Of a stretch of 6,148 nucleotides of DNA, positions 1 through 6,055 are shown one piece after another. Each line of letters begins with the position of its first letter. The stretch's first letter is position 1. Below the pieces are notes generated by a model that saw only the letters and a list, made by a program, of their open reading frames with translations, was not told where the DNA came from and made no database searches. Both the position numbers and the translations under genes were made by a program. This DNA comes from Methylophilaceae bacterium UBA6140 (GTDB lineage Bacteria; Pseudomonadota; Gammaproteobacteria; Burkholderiales; Methylophilaceae): assembly GCA_002423265.1 (NCBI GenBank), contig DIVE01000031.1, forward strand, positions 165 through 6,312, read 5' to 3'.

Positions 1-1311
1 GTAATCACGGCGAAATGGATTGTGACGGTGGCAGGCGATGTTCTGGAGCACACGGGTGTCGTGATCCATGACGGGAAAATCACCGATATTCTGAAACAGG
101 ACAGGATTGCAGAGCTTTATGTTGCTGATGTCAGCATGGCTCTCGAAGATCATGTGCTGATGCCCGGCCTGATCAACCTGCATACCCATGCTGCCATGAG
201 CCTGATGCGCGGCTTGGCTGATGACCTGCCGCTGATGACCTGGTTGCAGAATCATATCTGGCCCGCCGAAAAGCACGTATTGTCCGAGCGTTTCGTCCGC
301 GATGGCAGCTTGCTCGGCTGTGCGGAAATGTTGGCCGGCGGCACAACCTGTTTTGCCGACATGTATTTTTATCCGTTGTCAGTCGCAGAAGCTGCGATGC
401 AGGCTGGCATGCGGGCAAACATCGGTTTGGTCGTGCTGGAGTTTCCGACCAGCTATGCGAGCGATGCCGATGATTATCTGCTCAAAGGGCTTGAGGCGCG
501 CGACAGTTGGCGCAACCACTCCTTGTTGAGCACCAGTCTGGCGCCGCATGCCCCGTACACCGTCGAGAATCAGAGTTTTGAGAAAATACTGACTTATGCA
601 GAGCAGCTGGGGCTTGGAATTCATACGCATCTGCATGAAACCAAGGACGAAGTTGCTCAAAGTGTGGATCAGTACGGAGTTCGTCCGTTGCAGAGATTGG
701 CCAATCTTGGGCTTTTGGGCCCGAGTTTTCTGGCAGCACATTGCGTTCACCTTGAGCCGCAGGAAATGGAAATGCTTGCAGAATTTGGTTGTCATGTGGC
801 GCATTGCCCGGCCTCCAACCTGAAACTGGCGAGCGGAATGGCACCGGTGACGGATTTGCTCGGTGCCGGAGTCAATGTCGGGATCGGTACCGACGGTTCC
901 GCAAGCAACAATCGACTCGACATGTTTGCTGAGATGCGGCTTGCAGCGCTGCTGGAAAAGGGCAGAAGCGGTAACGCAGCAGCCATGCCTGCACATCAAG
1001 CGCTGGAAATGGCTACTCTTGGCGCTGCCAGAGCGCTTGGCCTTGATGATAAAATCGGTTCGATTGAAATCGGCAAGTTCGCCGATCTGACCGCTGTCAG
1101 AATCGCTGATGTGCAAACATTACCCTGTTATGATCCCGTTTCGCATCTGGTTTATGCGGCAGGCCGCGAGCATGTGACGCATACCTGGGTCGCCGGAGAA
1201 TTGCGTTATCAAAAACTTAACGGGCACGATGGCGTCTATGCCAATATCGAACCCTCTGAACTGAAGGAAATCACGACAGGCTGGCAATCCAGACTGGCAC
1301 AATTCAAATGA
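1..1311 (+). CDS. mtaD: TRZ/ATZ-family amidohydrolase, 5-methylthioadenosine/S-adenosylhomocysteine deaminase (5' partial)
   Basis: Zinc- or iron-dependent cytosolic deaminase of the amidohydrolase superfamily, expected to convert methylthioadenosine or S-adenosylhomocysteine to the inosine form. Counting from the GTG at position 22 as residue 1, the metal-site motif HTH is at 54-56. HLHET follows, with H203 as probable third metal ligand and E206 as catalytic acid; then AAHCVH with H240, and GTDGSASNN with metal ligand D291. The C-terminal part closes the small beta-sandwich (GKFADLTAV). The frame stays open to base 1, and the residues before the GTG (VITAKWI) fit the family's usual N-terminal strand. 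The GTG is therefore probably internal, and the true start is a few codons outside the window. The stop overlaps the ubiG start by 4 nt. Related deaminases use other substrates (chlorotriazines, guanine, cytosine), so the family is sure but the exact substrate is inferred. The Pseudomonas homologue next to ubiG is, as I recall, a methylthioadenosine deaminase. Confidence 0.9.
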   Translation, partial: VITAKWIVTVAGDVLEHTGVVIHDGKITDILKQDRIAELYVADVSMALEDHVLMPGLINLHTHAAMSLMRGLADDLPLMTWLQNHIWPAEKHVLSERFVRDGSLLGCAEMLAGGTTCFADMYFYPLSVAEAAMQAGMRANIGLVVLEFPTSYASDADDYLLKGLEARDSWRNHSLLSTSLAPHAPYTVENQSFEKILTYAEQLGLGIHTHLHETKDEVAQSVDQYGVRPLQRLANLGLLGPSFLAAHCVHLEPQEMEMLAEFGCHVAHCPASNLKLASGMAPVTDLLGAGVNVGIGTDGSASNNRLDMFAEMRLAALLEKGRSGNAAAMPAHQALEMATLGAARALGLDDKIGSIEIGKFADLTAVRIADVQTLPCYDPVSHLVYAAGREHVTHTWVAGELRYQKLNGHDGVYANIEPSELKEITTGWQSRLAQFK

Positions 1312-2030
1312 CTGCAATTAACACTGAAATGAACCAACAGGAAAATGTCGATCCAGCCGAGTTGCAGAAATTTGCGTCTCTGGCGCATCGTTGGTGGGAT
1401 AAAAACAGCGAATTCAAGCCTTTGCATGAAATCAACCCGCTTCGTCTGGGTTTCATCGATACGACCGCCGATATTGACGGTAAACGCGTGCTTGATGTCG
1501 GTTGCGGCGGCGGCATACTTTCCGAGTCGATGGCTGCAAAAGGTGCGGACGTGACCGGGATAGACCTGGGTGAAAAAGCGCTCAAGGTCGCGCAACTGCA
1601 CAGTCTGGAAACCGGCATCAAGGTCGATTACCGTCTGCTTTCCGCGGAGGCGCTTGCGGATGAGATGCCGCAGAGTTTTGACGTCGTCACCTGCATGGAG
1701 ATGCTGGAACATGTGCCTGACCCTGCTGCCGTGATCGAGGCGTGCGCCAGACTGGTAAAACCTGGTGGCCATGTGTTTTTTTCGACCATCAACCGTAACC
1801 CGAAAGCTTATCTGTTTGCTGTTATCGGGGCCGAGTATGTGCTCAATATGTTGCCGCGCGGGACACATGAGTACGAGAAATTCATCAAACCGTCGGAGCT
1901 TTCGTCATGGGCGCGCCGCAGCGGTCTGACGGTATCCGGCCTGAAGGGCATGAGCTATAGCCCGCTGAGCAAACGCTACTGGCTGGGCGACGATGTTTCA
2001 GTCAATTACATTGTTCATGCGATCAAATAA
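1308..2030 (+). CDS. ubiG: Bifunctional ubiquinone biosynthesis O-methyltransferase UbiG
   Basis: Performs both O-methylations of ubiquinone synthesis, of the 3-demethylubiquinol and polyprenyl-dihydroxybenzene type, using S-adenosylmethionine; it acts at the inner face of the cytoplasmic membrane. The 240-residue product equals the length of E. coli UbiG. The N-terminus [19 protein letters not shown] is the family signature. Class I methyltransferase motif [10 protein letters not shown], is at residues 61-69, with the acidic SAM-ribose ligand D86 in VTGID. Motif II is around [12 protein letters not shown], followed by LVKPGG. The C-terminal half has the UbiG-specific [13 protein letters not shown] and the closing GMSYSPL...[10 protein letters not shown]. 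The ATG overlaps the upstream TGA (ATGA), and no clear Shine-Dalgarno precedes it, which points to translational coupling to mtaD. A second in-frame ATG at 1329 is an alternative start because residues 1-7 are not conserved. UbiG consumes SAM and yields S-adenosylhomocysteine, a possible substrate of the upstream enzyme. Confidence 0.97.
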   Translation: MTAINTEMNQQENVDPAELQKFASLAHRWWDKNSEFKPLHEINPLRLGFIDTTADIDGKRVLDVGCGGGILSESMAAKGADVTGIDLGEKALKVAQLHSLETGIKVDYRLLSAEALADEMPQSFDVVTCMEMLEHVPDPAAVIEACARLVKPGGHVFFSTINRNPKAYLFAVIGAEYVLNMLPRGTHEYEKFIKPSELSSWARRSGLTVSGLKGMSYSPLSKRYWLGDDVSVNYIVHAIK

Positions 2031-2047
2031 ACCCTGCATTCCCGAGT

Positions 2048-2710
2048 ATGCAGGATTTAATCAGAGCTTCCATGATACTTTTTGATCTTGATGGGACGCT
2101 GGTCGATACTGCGCCGGATCTGGGTCTGGCGCTGAACATTCAGCGTGAACGTCACGGCTTGTCGCCCTTGCCGCAGGAAAGAATCAGGCCGTTTGCCTCG
2201 CACGGCTCAAAAGGTCTCTTGTCAGTCGGCTTCGGATTGACACCGGAAGACCAGAAATTTGCCGAAATGCGCGAGGAATACCTCGCGCTTTACGATGACG
2301 TGTTTACCCGTTCTCCACGTCTGTTCGAAGGCATTGCCGCGACGCTGGAGGAGATTGAAAGCAGAAAAATCCCCTGGGGTATTGTCACCAACAAGCCACG
2401 CCGCTTCTCCGCGCCACTGATCCAGGCCATGCAGCTGCAAGAGCGCATTAGCTGTCTGGTTTGCGGCGACGATGCGGTGCGACCAAAACCGTATCCTGAT
2501 ACTTTGCTGATGGCATGCAAAATCACCGCTAGTGATGCAGAGAATTGCATGTATGTGGGTGATGCCGAACGCGATATTCAAGCCGGCAGGGCGGCCGGGA
2601 TGAAAACAGTTGTCGCGCTGTTCGGTTACATTGACGCGCAGGATAAGCCTGCGGAATGGGGTGCCGATATGATGATTGCGCAGCCTGAGGAATTGCTGGC
2701 ACTGATCTAG
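2048..2710 (+). CDS. gph: HAD-IA phosphatase, phosphoglycolate phosphatase (Gph) family, possibly MurNAc-6-phosphate phosphatase MupP
   Basis: Cytosolic Mg-dependent phosphatase of HAD subfamily IA, 220 residues. All four HAD motifs are visible: motif I FDLDGTLVDT with the nucleophile Asp, motif II in WGIVTNKP, motif III Lys in RPKPYPDT, and motif IV YVGDAERDI. An alpha-helical cap lies between motifs I and II. It would usually be annotated phosphoglycolate phosphatase. However, WGIVTNKPRRF and the tail GYIDAQDKPAEWGAD match what I recall of Pseudomonas MupP, the cell-wall-recycling MurNAc-6-phosphate phosphatase, which also lies just after ubiG. The symbol is therefore provisional. It starts 17 bp after ubiG and is probably in the same operon. 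The ATG at 2048 has no good ribosome-binding site; the in-frame ATG at 2072, directly before ILFDLDGT, is an equally plausible start and would give 212 residues. The TAG stop lies within the CTAG that flanks the adjoining inverted-repeat element. Confidence 0.88.
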   Translation: MQDLIRASMILFDLDGTLVDTAPDLGLALNIQRERHGLSPLPQERIRPFASHGSKGLLSVGFGLTPEDQKFAEMREEYLALYDDVFTRSPRLFEGIAATLEEIESRKIPWGIVTNKPRRFSAPLIQAMQLQERISCLVCGDDAVRPKPYPDTLLMACKITASDAENCMYVGDAERDIQAGRAAGMKTVVALFGYIDAQDKPAEWGADMMIAQPEELLALI

Positions 2711-2806
2711 CCCGAATATTTCACCATACCGGCTCAGAAGCGGCCGGGAAATCTCACGAATGCAAACTTTCTCGTCATCGTCCCGTGGTCCGGTGAAATA
2801 TCCGGG
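2711..2806. mobile_element. 96-bp MITE-like non-autonomous element with terminal inverted repeats
   Basis: The left end CCCGAATATTTCACC (2711-2725) and the right end (2792-2806, reverse complement CCCGGATATTTCACC) pair in 14 of 15 positions. CTAG stands on both sides (2707-2710 and 2807-2810), as expected of a 4-bp target duplication. CTAG is palindromic, so the flanks could also be read as longer repeats; the other element in this window has similar ends but different flanks (TTAA), which favours target duplication. It is too short to encode a transposase and has no convincing reading frame, so any movement must depend on an enzyme made elsewhere. It fills most of the 123-bp gap between the converging gph and recR. 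A long stem could form in RNA from either strand, but there is no T-run after it, so I do not call it an intrinsic terminator. Confidence 0.7.
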
Positions 2807-2833
2807 CTAGGGCCTGTTTCTTGCGGCAGCCCG

Positions 2834-3433
2834 TTATTTGACGTTTCTGCGCTCCATCATCGCCTGCGCCAGCGTGCCACTGTCTACATGCTCGATCTCA
2901 CCGCCCATCGGTAGGCCTCTGGCAATCCGGCTGACCTTGAGGCCGCGCGCTTTCAACAGTTCGCTGACGTAATGCGCGGTTGCTTCGCCCTCCACCGTAT
3001 AGTTGGTCGCCAGGATCACCTCTTTCACCAGTCCATCCTGTGCACGTTTCACCAGTTTATCCAGATGGATTTCCTTCGGACCAACACCGTCGAGCGGTGA
3101 CAAGCGCCCCATCAGCACGAAATACATGCCCTGATAGGCATGGGTCTGTTCCAGCATCATGAGATCGGTCGGCATCTCGACCACGCAAAGCAGGCTGGCA
3201 TCGCGCTTTTCGGAAGCGCAGAGCGGGCAAGTGGCTTGCTCGCTGAAGTTGTTGCACAAATTGCAGTGGCTGACGATTTCAAGCGCACGGTTCAGCGACA
3301 GCGCCAGATTGGCGGCACCCTTGCGGTCGCGTTGCAGCAGGTGGTAGGCCATGCGCAGCGCGGATTTCGGACCAACGCCCGGCAGGCAACGCAATGACTC
3401 GACGAGTTGTTCAAGGGCAGGCGGGTTGCGCAT
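2834..3433 (-). CDS. recR: Recombination mediator protein RecR
   Basis: Works with RecO (and RecF) to load RecA onto SSB-covered single-stranded DNA at gaps, in the cytoplasm at damaged or stalled forks. The 199-residue product matches the roughly 200-residue family. An N-terminal helix-hairpin-helix, [11 protein letters not shown], begins at residue 17. The zinc finger has C57, C60, C69 and C72, with the same spacing as E. coli RecR. The Toprim domain starts near residue 80 ([15 protein letters not shown]) and continues through [18 protein letters not shown]. The C-terminal [20 protein letters not shown] is the conserved tail. It is the last gene of dnaX-ybaB-recR, beginning 25 bp after the ybaB stop with only a weak ribosome-binding site. 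The order ybaB-recR is widely conserved in bacteria. No clear terminator is seen after it; the 96-bp inverted-repeat element lies just beyond. Confidence 0.98.
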   Translation of the reverse strand: MRNPPALEQLVESLRCLPGVGPKSALRMAYHLLQRDRKGAANLALSLNRALEIVSHCNLCNNFSEQATCPLCASEKRDASLLCVVEMPTDLMMLEQTHAYQGMYFVLMGRLSPLDGVGPKEIHLDKLVKRAQDGLVKEVILATNYTVEGEATAHYVSELLKARGLKVSRIARGLPMGGEIEHVDSGTLAQAMMERRNVK

Positions 3434-3458
3434 TCGTCAGTCCGGGATGCTCTGCTGA

Positions 3459-3770
3459 CTAGAACGGCAGTTTCATGCCGGCCGGCATCAGACCGCTCAT
3501 GCGCTGCTGGGAAGTCGCCTCTGCCTTGTTGACGGCATCGTTCAAGGCAATCACCAGCAGATCTTCCAGCATTTCCTTGTCATCGCTCATCAGGCTGTCG
3601 TCAATACTGATGCGCTTCACTTCGTTTCTGCAGGTCATGGTGACCTTGACCATGCCTGAGCCGGCCTGACCCTCGACTTCCACAGTGGCAAGTTCTGCCT
3701 GCGCGCGTTTGAGGTTTTCCTGCATTTGCTGGGCCTGTTTCATCAGGTTACCCATACCACCTTTCATCAT
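3459..3770 (-). CDS. ybaB: YbaB/EbfC family nucleoid-associated protein
   Basis: Small DNA-binding protein of the YbaB/EbfC family, thought to act as a dimer that coats or organises nucleoid DNA. Its exact role in replication or repair is not settled. The 103-residue product is close to the roughly 105-110 of relatives. The N-terminal helix [22 protein letters not shown] is typical and probably forms a coiled coil. It is followed by the beta-sheet core ([28 protein letters not shown]) and a second helix ([22 protein letters not shown]), ending in a Met/Gly-rich tail ([13 protein letters not shown]). The first of two consecutive ATGs is chosen because a good Shine-Dalgarno, AGGAGA, lies 6 nt upstream. 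It begins 21 bp after dnaX stops and ends 25 bp before recR, so it is almost certainly cotranscribed with both. Confidence 0.96.
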   Translation of the reverse strand: MMKGGMGNLMKQAQQMQENLKRAQAELATVEVEGQAGSGMVKVTMTCRNEVKRISIDDSLMSDDKEMLEDLLVIALNDAVNKAEATSQQRMSGLMPAGMKLPF

Positions 3771-3776
3771 TTGCTT

Positions 3777-3782
3777 TCTCCT
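3777..3782 (-). promoter_or_regulatory. Shine-Dalgarno of ybaB
   Basis: Read on the minus strand this is AGGAGA, 6 nt before the first ybaB ATG. It is the strongest ribosome-binding site in the window and fixes the ybaB start. It lies in the 21-bp gap after the dnaX stop, so ybaB can be initiated independently of dnaX translation. Confidence 0.75.
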
Positions 3783-3791
3783 GGGGATTGG

Positions 3792-5462
3792 TTACTGAAT
3801 CGGTTTGATGCTGGAGGGGATGATCTGCGCGCCGAAGTCCCGCACCAGTGCTTGCACGAATACATCTTCGCGTATCGCTGTTTCAGCGGCTGACTGGATT
3901 TCAGCCTTTTCCTGGCTGATTTGTGCGGCAGGTGTGTTGCCGGTGCCGCCTATCTCGAAATGCAGTTTGATGGTTTTGCCGAAATGCTGCGTCAGCGCGC
4001 TGCGCAGTTTCTCCTGATAGCTCTGGTCCAGCAGATGCTTGTGCATTTCCGGCACCGAGAGGTAAAAGTTGTGCCGGTCATGGCGGAGCAGCTCGCAGTT
4101 TTGTGCCAGCGCGCGGGCAAGCCCAAGTTTCAGCTGATCGACCAGCTGCCGCCAGTTGCCGTTGAAAGCGGGGCCGTCGGCGTCAACTGCAGGCGGAGCC
4201 GGTTTTTCTTCGCTGCTGGATGCTGTTTCTTCTGCGGCTCGTGCCGGTTCATCCATCACGGGTTTCTCGCCGGCTGCCTGATGTTGCGCTTGCGGTTGCT
4301 TGATGCGGGTTTCTGCAGTGCCGGCAGCGGGCGTTGCAAGCGCTGGCGTGCGTGCCTCGTTTCTGGCGCTGCCGAGGTCTGCTGGCATGAAGGCCAGCAT
4401 GCGTAATAGCGACATGCTGAATCCGGCAAATTCGTCAGGTGCCAGACCGATGTCGCGGCGCCCCAGCAGGGCGATCTGATAAAACAGCTGCACTTGCTCG
4501 GCACTGAGTTTTTGCGCGAGCTCGAGCAATCTTGCATGGTCTGGCAGTTCTTGCGAGAGGCTGCCGGGCGCAGTCTGGCAGACGGCAATCTGGTAAAGCA
4601 GGTTGGCGAGATCGCCGAGCGCGGCTTCAAACGAGAGGCTGCGCTGCTCCATTTGCCTGGCGTATTCCAGCAGCCGGTTGCCATCCTGGGCTACAAGGCT
4701 ATCGAGCAGATCGAACAAATAGCTTTGGTCGATCGCGCCCAGCATGGCGCGCACTTCATCCTCGCGCACCTCGCTGCCGCCATAGGCGATTGCCTGATCC
4801 AGCAGTGACAGCGCATCGCGCATGCTGCCGTTGGCCGCCCGTGCGATCAGCTGCAAGGCGACGGTATCGTATGGAATGTTTTCCTGGCCGAGGATGGATT
4901 GCAAATGTTCGCTGATACCGCTGGCGGACATCTGGCGCAAATTGAATTGCAGGCAGCGCGATAGCACGGTGACCGGCACTTTTTGCGGGTCTGTCGTTGC
5001 CAGGATGAACTTGACGTGCGCGGGCGGCTCTTCCAGCGTTTTCAACATGGCGTTGAAGGCGTGGCCGGTGAGCTGATGCACTTCATCCAGCATGTAGACC
5101 TTGTAACGCCCCTGAGTCGGGGCGTAGACCGCCTTTTCCAGCAAGGCGGTCATGTCGTCGACGCCGCGGTTTGATGCGGCATCCATTTCGACATAGTCGA
5201 TGAAACTGCCCTGGTCGATGGCGATGCAGGCAGAGCATTGGCCGCAGGGTCTGGAGCTGACTCCGCTTTCGCAATTGAGCGATTTTGCCAGAATGCGGGA
5301 TAAGGTGGTTTTCCCTACGCCCCGTGTGCCGGTGAAAAGGTAGGCGTGATGCAGACGTTGCTGGTCCAGCGCATTACTTAGTGCGCGCACGACATGGTCC
5401 TGACCGACCAGCGTTTCAAACGATTTTGGACGCCATTTTCGAGCCAGAACCTGATAACTCAT
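3792..5462 (-). CDS. dnaX: DNA polymerase III subunit gamma/tau (clamp-loader ATPase)
   Basis: AAA+ motor of the clamp loader, which opens and places the beta clamp on primed DNA; tau also couples polymerase and helicase. Landmarks match E. coli DnaX: MSYQVLARKWRP N-terminus, Walker A GTRGVGKT at 45-52, zinc site C64, C73, C76 and C79, Walker B LDEVH with D126-E127, and the SRC motif (arginine finger R168) at 167-169. The oligomerisation domain is followed by an Ala/Pro/Glu-rich linker, roughly 370-430. The tau C-terminal region begins at NWRQLVDQL and ends in DVFVQALVRDFGAQIIPSSIKP. At 556 residues it is shorter than E. coli tau (643), mostly in the linker. I see no in-frame A AAA AAG slippery heptamer, so a separate gamma product is not predicted from sequence. 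A modest Shine-Dalgarno (AGAGG, 5474-5478) lies 11 nt upstream. It is the first gene of dnaX-ybaB-recR; the 174-bp inverted-repeat element ends 64 bp before its start. Confidence 0.98.
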   Translation of the reverse strand: MSYQVLARKWRPKSFETLVGQDHVVRALSNALDQQRLHHAYLFTGTRGVGKTTLSRILAKSLNCESGVSSRPCGQCSACIAIDQGSFIDYVEMDAASNRGVDDMTALLEKAVYAPTQGRYKVYMLDEVHQLTGHAFNAMLKTLEEPPAHVKFILATTDPQKVPVTVLSRCLQFNLRQMSASGISEHLQSILGQENIPYDTVALQLIARAANGSMRDALSLLDQAIAYGGSEVREDEVRAMLGAIDQSYLFDLLDSLVAQDGNRLLEYARQMEQRSLSFEAALGDLANLLYQIAVCQTAPGSLSQELPDHARLLELAQKLSAEQVQLFYQIALLGRRDIGLAPDEFAGFSMSLLRMLAFMPADLGSARNEARTPALATPAAGTAETRIKQPQAQHQAAGEKPVMDEPARAAEETASSSEEKPAPPAVDADGPAFNGNWRQLVDQLKLGLARALAQNCELLRHDRHNFYLSVPEMHKHLLDQSYQEKLRSALTQHFGKTIKLHFEIGGTGNTPAAQISQEKAEIQSAAETAIREDVFVQALVRDFGAQIIPSSIKPIQ

Positions 5463-5526
5463 ACTTAAAGGAACCTCTGATTAGGAGATTGAGAATTTGA
5501 ATGCGACGTTTGAACTCTAGCTTTAA

Positions 5527-5700
5527 CCCGGATTATCCATTAGACGTCCTATCAGTCCTGCACGAGCGCTGGCGGTCAGTTTGCGGTCATTTTCGTCGAT
5601 TGCTCGGCGTCCATAGACCATGCTATGGACTTCTCCCAATCGACAAAACTGCCTTGCAAACTGCCTCACCATCATCTCGCGCCCTAATGAATAATCCGGG
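5527..5700. mobile_element. 174-bp MITE-like non-autonomous element with terminal inverted repeats
   Basis: The left end CCCGGATTATCCATTAG (5527-5543) and the right end (5684-5700, reverse complement CCCGGATTATTCATTAG) pair in 16 of 17 positions. TTAA flanks both sides (5523-5526 and 5701-5704), consistent with a 4-bp target duplication, although a palindromic flank cannot be told apart from longer repeats in one copy. The interior is itself a long imperfect palindrome, so the whole unit could fold into one extended hairpin. The two short open frames crossing it (5501-5704 + and 5523-5729 -) are products of this palindrome and have no recognisable domain. It lies between ffs and dnaX, both transcribed on the minus strand, and may have separated dnaX from upstream control sequences. 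From memory, CC-ended termini with 4-5 bp duplications occur in IS1380-type elements; this link is a guess. Confidence 0.75.
5577..5663. repeat. Long imperfect hairpin inside the 174-bp element
   Basis: The left arm 5577-5602 (starting CAGTTTGC, ending GTCGATTG) pairs imperfectly with the right arm 5637-5663 (starting CAATCGAC, ending GCAAACTG). Both outer ends pair exactly over 8 bases. Between them the apical stem GTCCATAG (5609-5616) and CTATGGAC (5623-5630) is a perfect 8-bp pair around the 6-nt loop ACCATG. It would fold in DNA or in RNA of either strand. Confidence 0.75.
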
Positions 5701-5746
5701 TTAAAACTTGGCCCAAGTCTAAGCTGCATTCGGCTGCAAACTCTCT

Positions 5747-5765
5747 GAAAAAGAAGGGGCGAGCC
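5747..5765 (-). terminator. Probable intrinsic terminator of ffs
   Basis: On the minus strand the RNA's last helix strand GGCTCGCC is followed by a T-rich run, TTCTTTTTC. In small SRP RNA genes the closing helix of the RNA itself can act as the terminator stem; I infer the same here. The T-run is interrupted by a C, so some read-through towards dnaX is possible. Confidence 0.45.
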
Positions 5766-5853
5766 TAACCCCCGGCACTTGCTTCGATAGTTGTGGCTGC
5801 TTCCTTCCGGACCTGACCAGGTTGGCTACCTTGCAATGCGGGGAGGCCCGCCT
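5757..5853 (-). ncRNA. ffs: Signal recognition particle 4.5S RNA (small bacterial type)
   Basis: RNA scaffold of the bacterial SRP. It binds Ffh and FtsY and targets nascent inner-membrane proteins to the translocon. On the minus strand the universally conserved domain IV is present at 5795-5818, with the core GGTCAGGTCCGGAAGGAAGC containing the GGAA tetraloop closed by CC/GG. The two ends pair: GGCGGGCC at the 5' end (5845-5852) with GGCTCGCC at the 3' end (5758-5765), giving a single hairpin of about 97 nt, the size expected of Gram-negative 4.5S RNA without an Alu domain. The ends are set by this helix and are accurate to a few bases. It lies upstream of dnaX on the same strand, a common arrangement, and diverges from tRNA-Ser. 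Confidence 0.95.
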
Positions 5854-5859
5854 TGCAGT

Positions 5860-5865
5860 ATTTTA
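5860..5865 (-). promoter_or_regulatory. Probable -10 element of ffs
   Basis: On the minus strand this is TAAAAT, 5 of 6 matches to TATAAT. It places transcription start about 7 nt on, at 5852-5853, exactly where the RNA's 5' helix begins. No good -35 is seen at 16-18 bp. A second AT-rich site (TATAAA, read on minus near 5890-5896) could instead start a longer transcript trimmed by RNase P, as in E. coli. Confidence 0.45.
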
Positions 5866-5922
5866 ACCCAAAACTGTCGCCAGCCACATTTATACTCGAC
5901 ATGAAATTCTCTGTATTCCGGT

Positions 5923-5951
5923 TTGGTAACGGGCAATAGTTGCGCTATAAT
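5923..5951 (+). promoter_or_regulatory. Sigma-70 promoter of tRNA-Ser
   Basis: A -35-like TTGGTA (5923-5928, 4 of 6) and a perfect -10 TATAAT (5946-5951) are separated by the ideal 17 bp. Expected start is near 5958, giving a leader of about 8 nt before the mature tRNA. The segment just after the -10 (CGCGCC) is GC-rich, the kind of discriminator associated with stringent control of stable RNA promoters. Confidence 0.8.
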
Positions 5952-5965
5952 CGCGCCTCCAAAGC

Positions 5966-6055
5966 GGAGAGGTGGATGAGTGGTTTAAGTCACCACCCTG
6001 GAAAGGTGGCACAGGGGCAACTCTGTCGAGGGTTCGAATCCCTCCCTCTCCGCCA
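5966..6055 (+). tRNA. serX-type tRNA-Ser(GGA): tRNA-Ser(GGA)
   Basis: A 90-nt class II tRNA. The acceptor stem GGAGAGG (5966-5972) pairs with CCTCTCC (6045-6051), followed by discriminator G and an encoded CCA (6053-6055). The anticodon stem CCACC/GGTGG encloses the loop CTGGAAA with anticodon GGA at 6000-6002, which reads serine codons UCC and UCU. A long variable arm (around ACAGGGGCAACTCTGT), typical of serine tRNA, precedes the T arm GAGGG-TTCGAAT-CCCTC. It is transcribed away from ffs from its own promoter and appears monocistronic within the window. Confidence 0.97.

Noticed and set aside
379..1116. 245-codon open frame on the minus strand opposite mtaD
   Set aside because: It is antisense to a gene with complete family motifs; its translation is rich in Cys, His and Arg with no recognisable domain.
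1236..1868. 210-codon open frame on the minus strand opposite ubiG
   Set aside because: It is a shadow of ubiG, spans the mtaD-ubiG junction and has no ribosome-binding site or family resemblance.
2711..2833. Bidirectional intrinsic terminator between gph and recR
   Set aside because: The inverted repeat encloses a 66-bp interior and is not followed by a T-run on either strand; insertion-element features explain it better.
4195..4212. Programmed frameshift site in the dnaX linker A-run
   Set aside because: The codons are GAA GAA AAA CCG; neither a canonical X XXY YYZ heptamer nor a run of eight or more A is present.
3921..4406. 161-codon plus-strand frame opposite the dnaX linker
   Set aside because: Antisense to the Ala/Pro-rich linker, which gives long Cys/Gly/Arg-rich frames by composition; no start signal.
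5501..5729. Two opposing short open frames (5501-5704 + and 5523-5729 -) across the 174-bp element
   Set aside because: They exist because the region is palindromic, both include the terminal repeats as codons, lack a ribosome-binding site, and show no domain.
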